9,498 nucleotides of DNA. Source: Alphaproteobacteria bacterium (GTDB lineage Bacteria; Pseudomonadota; Alphaproteobacteria; Rhodobacterales; Rhodobacteraceae). The first letter of the stretch is position 1, and each line of letters begins with the position of its first letter. The translations under genes and the position numbers were made by a program. This document shows positions 6,944 to 9,498 of the stretch, in pieces. The stretch lies in assembly GCA_024277955.1 (NCBI GenBank), contig JAJRUE010000349.1, forward strand, positions 1-9,498, given 5' to 3'. A model generated the notes under the pieces. The model saw only the letters and a program-made list of their open reading frames with translations, was not told the DNA's origin and made no database searches.

Positions 6944-7864
6944 TCACTTGCTCCCGAATTTCTTGTTCAGCTTGGCCAGTGCGAAAAGGTAGACCAGCGA
7001 GAACCCCGACAGCAGCACCACGATGATCACCGCGCGCGCAGCCCCCTTGCCGAACTTGAAGTTGGCAATCGCGGTCTTGTAGGTGTCGACGATGAGGGTG
7101 GTTGTGGCCGATCGCGGGCCGCCTTCGGTCAGAATCCAGATCACCTCGAAGGAATTGAAGGTCCAGATCGCCGAAAGCAGCATCATAGACACTATTACAG
7201 GGAAAATCTGCGGTATCGTGATCCGGCGGAACCGATACCAGCGCGACGCGCCATCAACATAGGCGGCTTCGTACAGGTCGCGCGAAATCCCCTGCATGGC
7301 GGCCAGGAAGAACAGCGACACCATCGGCGTGCCGACCCAGACATCGGTGACGATGGCCGACCAGAAGGCGCTGTTCTTGTAGGCCAGAAACTCGAACGGG
7401 CCATCAAGGATGCCCAGCCGTTGACCGATACCGGCGATCGCGCCGAAATGCCCATTGTAGAGCCAGAGCCAGCCGATACACCCGATGGCCACCGGGATCA
7501 CCCAGGGCGGCATCACCAGCACCCGGAACAGCCCGCGCCCCGGCACCTTGGCGTTCAGCAGCGTCGCGCCGATCAGCCCGAGGATGACCTTGAACGACAC
7601 CGAAAAGAACATCCAGTAGAAGGTCCGCCCGATGGTCTTGTTGAATTTGCGGCTGGACAGCAGGTCGTTGTAGTTCTTCAGGCCGATATACTGTTCGCCG
7701 CCCAGCGTGGCCTTCATGAACGACAGGCGCACGGTTTCCGCCAGCGGCCAGGCCACGATCAGCAGGATGAAGATCAGCGCCGGCGTGATCAGAAGCCAGG
7801 CAAAGGTCTTTTCGGAAATCGCCTGGCGCTTTCTGGCAATGTCGCGCGCAACGTCGGTTGTCAT
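6944..7864 (-). CDS. Sugar ABC transporter permease 1 (MalF-like, CUT1)
   Basis: A 306-residue inner-membrane permease, first gene of the left operon. Membrane segments are visible at about 21-44, 81-104, 117-137, 168-190, 221-243 and 276-297. The EAA loop is at 199-220, beginning EAAYVDGASRWYRFRR. A short MalF-like protein without the large periplasmic P2 loop is normal for CUT1 systems other than E. coli maltose. I chose the ATG at 7864: an in-frame ATG at 7987 would add 41 residues, but that stretch is AT-rich, contains the candidate promoter and operator elements, and encodes nothing like a permease N-terminus, whereas the sequence MTTDVARDIARKRQ from 7864 is a typical cytoplasmic lead-in. 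The ribosome site is a G-run (7870-7875) rather than a canonical AGGAGG. Expression probably depends on the divergent GntR regulator. Confidence 0.94.
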   Translation of the reverse strand: MTTDVARDIARKRQAISEKTFAWLLITPALIFILLIVAWPLAETVRLSFMKATLGGEQYIGLKNYNDLLSSRKFNKTIGRTFYWMFFSVSFKVILGLIGATLLNAKVPGRGLFRVLVMPPWVIPVAIGCIGWLWLYNGHFGAIAGIGQRLGILDGPFEFLAYKNSAFWSAIVTDVWVGTPMVSLFFLAAMQGISRDLYEAAYVDGASRWYRFRRITIPQIFPVIVSMMLLSAIWTFNSFEVIWILTEGGPRSATTTLIVDTYKTAIANFKFGKGAARAVIIVVLLSGFSLVYLFALAKLNKKFGSK

Positions 7865-7880
7865 CCCAGCCCCCCGGTTA

Positions 7881-7887
7881 AAGACCA
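7881..7887 (-). promoter_or_regulatory. Candidate GntR operator half-site (TGGTCTT) before permease 1
   Basis: On the minus strand this reads TGGTCTT within GGGTGGTCTTTAACC, 16 bases before the permease 1 ATG. TGGTCTA is the half-site of the palindromic operators bound by the amino-sugar repressors DasR and NagR/YvoA (HutC subfamily). The opposite half is poorly conserved here. If functional, it would block transcription in the leader of the transporter operon. Confidence 0.4.
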
Positions 7888-7901
7888 CCCCGCTTGCGGG
7901 G
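7888..7901 (-). promoter_or_regulatory. GC-rich hairpin in the 5' leader of the transporter operon
   Basis: The minus strand reads CCCCGC AA GCGGGG, a perfect palindrome that can form a five-bp stem with a four-base loop, 24 bases before the permease 1 start. There is no T-run after it, so it is not a terminator. Its CCCC arm could alternatively pair with the G-run at 7870-7875 that serves as ribosome site. Any regulatory role is inference. Confidence 0.4.
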
Positions 7902-7922
7902 CGTCCGATTGTTCCCGCCAAA

Positions 7923-7928
7923 ATAATA
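7923..7928 (-). promoter_or_regulatory. Candidate -10 element (TATTAT) for the transporter operon
   Basis: The minus strand reads GGTATTATTTTGG. The hexamer lies about 58 bases before the permease 1 ATG and would place the transcript start near 7916, with the hairpin and the TGGTCTT element inside the leader. The hexamers at 16-18 bases upstream do not resemble TTGACA, so this is tentative. Confidence 0.3.
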
Positions 7929-8001
7929 CCGATTCGTTTTTGAAATGCTACCTTTAGGATACCAAAACAGAGCCCAAAGCTGGCCAAACGTTAATGCCAT
8001 G

Positions 8002-8018
8002 AAATTATGATATAATTT
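8002..8018. repeat. 17-bp AT-rich inverted repeat
   Basis: AAATTAT (8002-8008), a three-base spacer GAT, and ATAATTT (8012-8018) form perfect seven-base arms near the middle of the divergent gap. The right arm overlaps a TATAAT hexamer (8011-8016). It may be an operator for a dimeric regulator other than the local GntR protein, or simply an AT-rich promoter element. Confidence 0.4.
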
Positions 8019-8032
8019 GTAATTTATGGCGG

Positions 8033-8039
8033 TGGTCTA
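8033..8039 (+). promoter_or_regulatory. Candidate GntR operator half-site (TGGTCTA)
   Basis: TGGTCTA in the context GGTGGTCTACAGC matches one half of the DasR/NagR-type operator and shares GGTGGTCT with the element before permease 1. The partner half is degenerate. It starts exactly 25 bases upstream of the next TGGTCT element at 8058. Confidence 0.45.
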
Positions 8040-8057
8040 CAGCGGCTTGGAAAATTT

Positions 8058-8064
8058 TGGTCTT
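8058..8064 (+). promoter_or_regulatory. Candidate GntR operator half-site (TGGTCTT) abutting the gntR -10
   Basis: TGGTCTT runs into the TATAAT hexamer at 8064-8069 on the same strand, 33 bases before the gntR start codon. Repressor bound here would occlude RNA polymerase, consistent with autoregulation. The match is to a half-site only. Confidence 0.4.
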
Positions 8065-8069
8065 ATAAT
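8064..8069 (+). promoter_or_regulatory. Candidate -10 element (TATAAT) for gntR-hexosaminidase operon
   Basis: A perfect TATAAT hexamer would start transcription near 8076, leaving a leader of about 22 bases. The nearest TTG-like sequence (8047) is too close for a standard -35. Another perfect TATAAT at 8011-8016 is an alternative with a longer leader. Confidence 0.4.
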
Positions 8070-8097
8070 CTAAGCCCAATCGGGTTAAGATCTGTTC

Positions 8098-8877
8098 ATG
8101 GACGAATCAGGCTTCACTCGATTTTTCGACCCCGGCCAATGGCTGCAGCCAAGCCGCGGGCCGCGCTATGAACAGCTGGCCCGGCACATCGGCGCGGCGA
8201 TCCGCAACGCCGCTCTGGCGGCTGGCACCCAGCTGCCGCCGGAACGCGAAATCGCCGCCCTGGCCGATGTATCGCGGGTCACCGTGCGCAAGGCGATCGC
8301 GCGGCTGGTTGACGAAGGGCTGGTCGAACAGCGGCGTGGATCCGGGTCTTACGTGCGCGATCTTGGCGGCGAACAGAAGCTGGAACACATGCTGTCGACG
8401 CTGACGTCGTTCACCGACTACATGCGCCGGCGCGGGATCGAACCGGATTCGCGGGTGCTCTCGGCCGGGCTGTTCGCGCCCGACCCGACTGAAATGGTCG
8501 CGCTCGGGCTGGGCGCGGGCGATACCGTGGCGCGGGTGCGCCGGCTGCGCACCGCCGATGGCACGCCGATGGCGATCGAGGCCAGCAGCCTGCCGTCCGA
8601 CATCCTGCCGCGCCCCGAAGAGGTCGGCACCTCGCTATACGAGGTTCTTGGCCGTTACGGCCGCGCGCCGGTGCGGGCCATGCAGCGGATCAACGCCTGT
8701 TCCATCGACGACCCGGATGCGACCCTGATGGGCTTGCCGGTGGGCAGCGCCGTGCTGAAGATCGACCGCACCGGCTATCTGCAAAGCGGACGGCCGATCG
8801 AGTTCACCACCGGGCTGTATCGTGGCGATATCTACGATTTCGTCGCCGAACTGCGGTTGGAGCATCGCCGCCGATGA
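8098..8877 (+). CDS. GntR-family (HutC/UTRA subfamily) transcriptional regulator of amino-sugar use
   Basis: A 259-residue regulator. The N-terminal winged helix-turn-helix spans about 20-87, with LPPEREIA at 46-53, the recognition-helix region SRVTVRKAI at 59-67 and the wing RRGSGSYV at 79-86. The UTRA effector domain covers about 97-252, with SFTDYMRRRG at 104-113, the RVRRLR strand at 146-151, a conserved Glu161, and PIEFTTGLYRGD at 233-244. In characterised relatives (DasR, NagR/YvoA) this domain binds GlcN-6-P or GlcNAc-6-P, which releases DNA; the Arg, Glu161 and Glu235 here lie in equivalent motifs. It is divergent from the transporter operon and co-transcribed with a hexosaminidase, so it is probably the local repressor of both operons and of itself. 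The upstream ribosome site is weak. Its stop overlaps the next start as ATGA. Effector identity is inferred. Confidence 0.93.
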   Translation: MDESGFTRFFDPGQWLQPSRGPRYEQLARHIGAAIRNAALAAGTQLPPEREIAALADVSRVTVRKAIARLVDEGLVEQRRGSGSYVRDLGGEQKLEHMLSTLTSFTDYMRRRGIEPDSRVLSAGLFAPDPTEMVALGLGAGDTVARVRRLRTADGTPMAIEASSLPSDILPRPEEVGTSLYEVLGRYGRAPVRAMQRINACSIDDPDATLMGLPVGSAVLKIDRTGYLQSGRPIEFTTGLYRGDIYDFVAELRLEHRRR

Positions 8878-9498
8878 CCGGACCCCGGGCCAGCCTGGAC
8901 GCCAGGATCACTGCGCAGGGCGAAATCGCCTGCGAACTGCGGCTGCGCGGCGGTCCGGACATCGCCGATCCGGTGCTGTGTTTTTCGCTGCTCGACCGGC
9001 CCGAGATCCTGTCGGGCGCCGAGGTCGTCGAACAGCTTGGCGGGTTCTGCGCGCTGCGCTTGCCCGGGTGGTTGCGGGCCGATGCGCCGCTGCGGTTTCG
9101 CCTGCGCTACGCGGCGCATGTAGACAAGATCATGAACCGCGCCTGGCTGCCGCTCGGGGCCTATCTGCGCCGGGACGACGGCACGACCGAGCCGGTCGGG
9201 TTGCCGAAGAGCGGCGTCAGATCGGCAGCCCCGTTGCCCCCGGTGCCAGACAGCGATCACCTGCTCCTGGTGCCGCCGCCAAAGACCTGGACGCCGGCGG
9301 GCGGCAGCGTGGCCGTGACGGACTTTGAGTTGGAAGATAACAGTATCTATTTCAGGGAATTTCTCCAGGTTGACGATTTTGCCTGCCGCACCGGGCTTGG
9401 GCCATTTCTGGGGGCGCAGGGGCTGGCCCTTCGGGTGGTGGCGGACCCGGAAATCGGCGCGGGCGCCCATGCGATCGACATTTCCGGCGACGGGGTGA
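8874..9498 (+). CDS. Beta-N-acetylhexosaminidase, GH20 type (partial, N-terminal 208 residues)
   Basis: The frame starts at an ATG overlapping the gntR stop (ATGA) and stays open through the right edge: 208 codons plus one base. GH20 enzymes remove terminal GlcNAc or GalNAc from chito-oligosaccharides and glycans. Seen: residues from about 130 to the edge fit the small alpha/beta GH20b domain that precedes the catalytic barrel, with the typical opening LLVPPPKTWTPAGGSVAV at 131-148 and a strand-rich end around LALRVVADPEIGAGAHAIDI (184-203). Residues 1-110 form a separate beta-rich segment, perhaps related to the CHB_HEX module of chitobiases. The catalytic Asp-Glu pair lies off the window, so activity cannot be judged. 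No signal peptide is visible at this start; the enzyme may be cytoplasmic and act on imported oligosaccharides. GGAG upstream is a plausible ribosome site, and coupling to gntR is likely. Confidence 0.82.
   Translation, partial: MTGPRASLDARITAQGEIACELRLRGGPDIADPVLCFSLLDRPEILSGAEVVEQLGGFCALRLPGWLRADAPLRFRLRYAAHVDKIMNRAWLPLGAYLRRDDGTTEPVGLPKSGVRSAAPLPPVPDSDHLLLVPPPKTWTPAGGSVAVTDFELEDNSIYFREFLQVDDFACRTGLGPFLGAQGLALRVVADPEIGAGAHAIDISGDGV

Larger units (their letters stand above)
7865..8097. promoter_or_regulatory. Divergent intergenic regulatory region
   Basis: This 233-base gap is the only sizeable non-coding stretch. Its central part (about 7915-8075) is markedly AT-rich against GC-rich flanks. 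It must carry promoters for both the transporter operon (minus) and the gntR-hexosaminidase operon (plus). It contains two perfect TATAAT hexamers on the plus strand (8011-8016 and 8064-8069), a TATTAT on the minus strand, three TGGTCT(A/T) elements, a hairpin and an AT-rich inverted repeat, each listed separately. No good TTGACA-like -35 element pairs with any of these at standard spacing. Confidence 0.85.

Noticed and set aside
7981..7999. TGGC-N11-GCCA with central AACGTT, resembling a LacI-family or other operator
   Set aside because: The central AACGTT is not centred on the TGGC/GCCA arms, and no LacI-type regulator is in the window; too weak to call.
8832..9470. 212-codon minus-strand open frame opposite the hexosaminidase start
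   Set aside because: The plus-strand frame from 8874 is coupled to gntR and shows GH20b features; the minus frame has low-complexity composition and no domain.
1..9498. Mobile elements, CRISPR arrays, tRNA or rRNA genes, toxin-antitoxin or defence modules
   Set aside because: No transposase, integrase, spaced direct repeats or cloverleaf-like sequences were recognised; nearly all bases belong to one metabolic locus.

Overview
The window looks like part of an alphaproteobacterial chromosome or large replicon, most likely Rhodobacterales. That rests on very high GC, tightly packed genes, and proteins resembling those of roseobacter-type sugar loci. It holds one coherent locus for uptake and catabolism of N-acetylated amino sugars (GlcNAc, and probably GalNAc or chito-oligosaccharides). 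The locus is a divergent pair of operons around one 233-base regulatory gap (7865-8097).

Left arm (minus strand, read from 7864 down to base 1): permease 1 (MalF-like), permease 2 (MalG-like), periplasmic sugar-binding protein, MsmK/UgpC-type ATPase, Gfo/Idh/MocA oxidoreductase, a GlmS-isomerase-like SIS protein (NagB-II type), an AgaS-like SIS protein, and the first 129 residues of a ROK sugar kinase that continues past the left edge. Gaps are between 0 and 56 bases, so this is almost certainly one transcription unit. The gap after the binding-protein gene contains a strong 9-bp stem-loop, and the binding-protein gene has the clearest Shine-Dalgarno sequence in the window.

Right arm (plus strand): a GntR/HutC-family repressor with a UTRA effector domain. 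Its stop codon overlaps (ATGA) the start of a second gene that is open to the right edge. That gene encodes the N-terminal 208 residues of a GH20-type beta-N-acetylhexosaminidase.

Inferred pathway: the hexosaminidase releases GlcNAc/GalNAc from oligosaccharides, the ABC transporter imports sugars, and the ROK kinase phosphorylates them. A deacetylase (NagA, not in the window) would remove acetate, and the two SIS proteins would deaminate and isomerise GlcN-6-P and GalN-6-P to ketose phosphates. The GntR protein would sense an amino-sugar phosphate. The role of the Gfo/Idh/MocA protein is not explained by this scheme and is the most open question here. No RNA genes, mobile elements or CRISPR arrays were seen. 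The locus type is recognisable; I see no clear evidence of a wholly new system, but several details merit checking.
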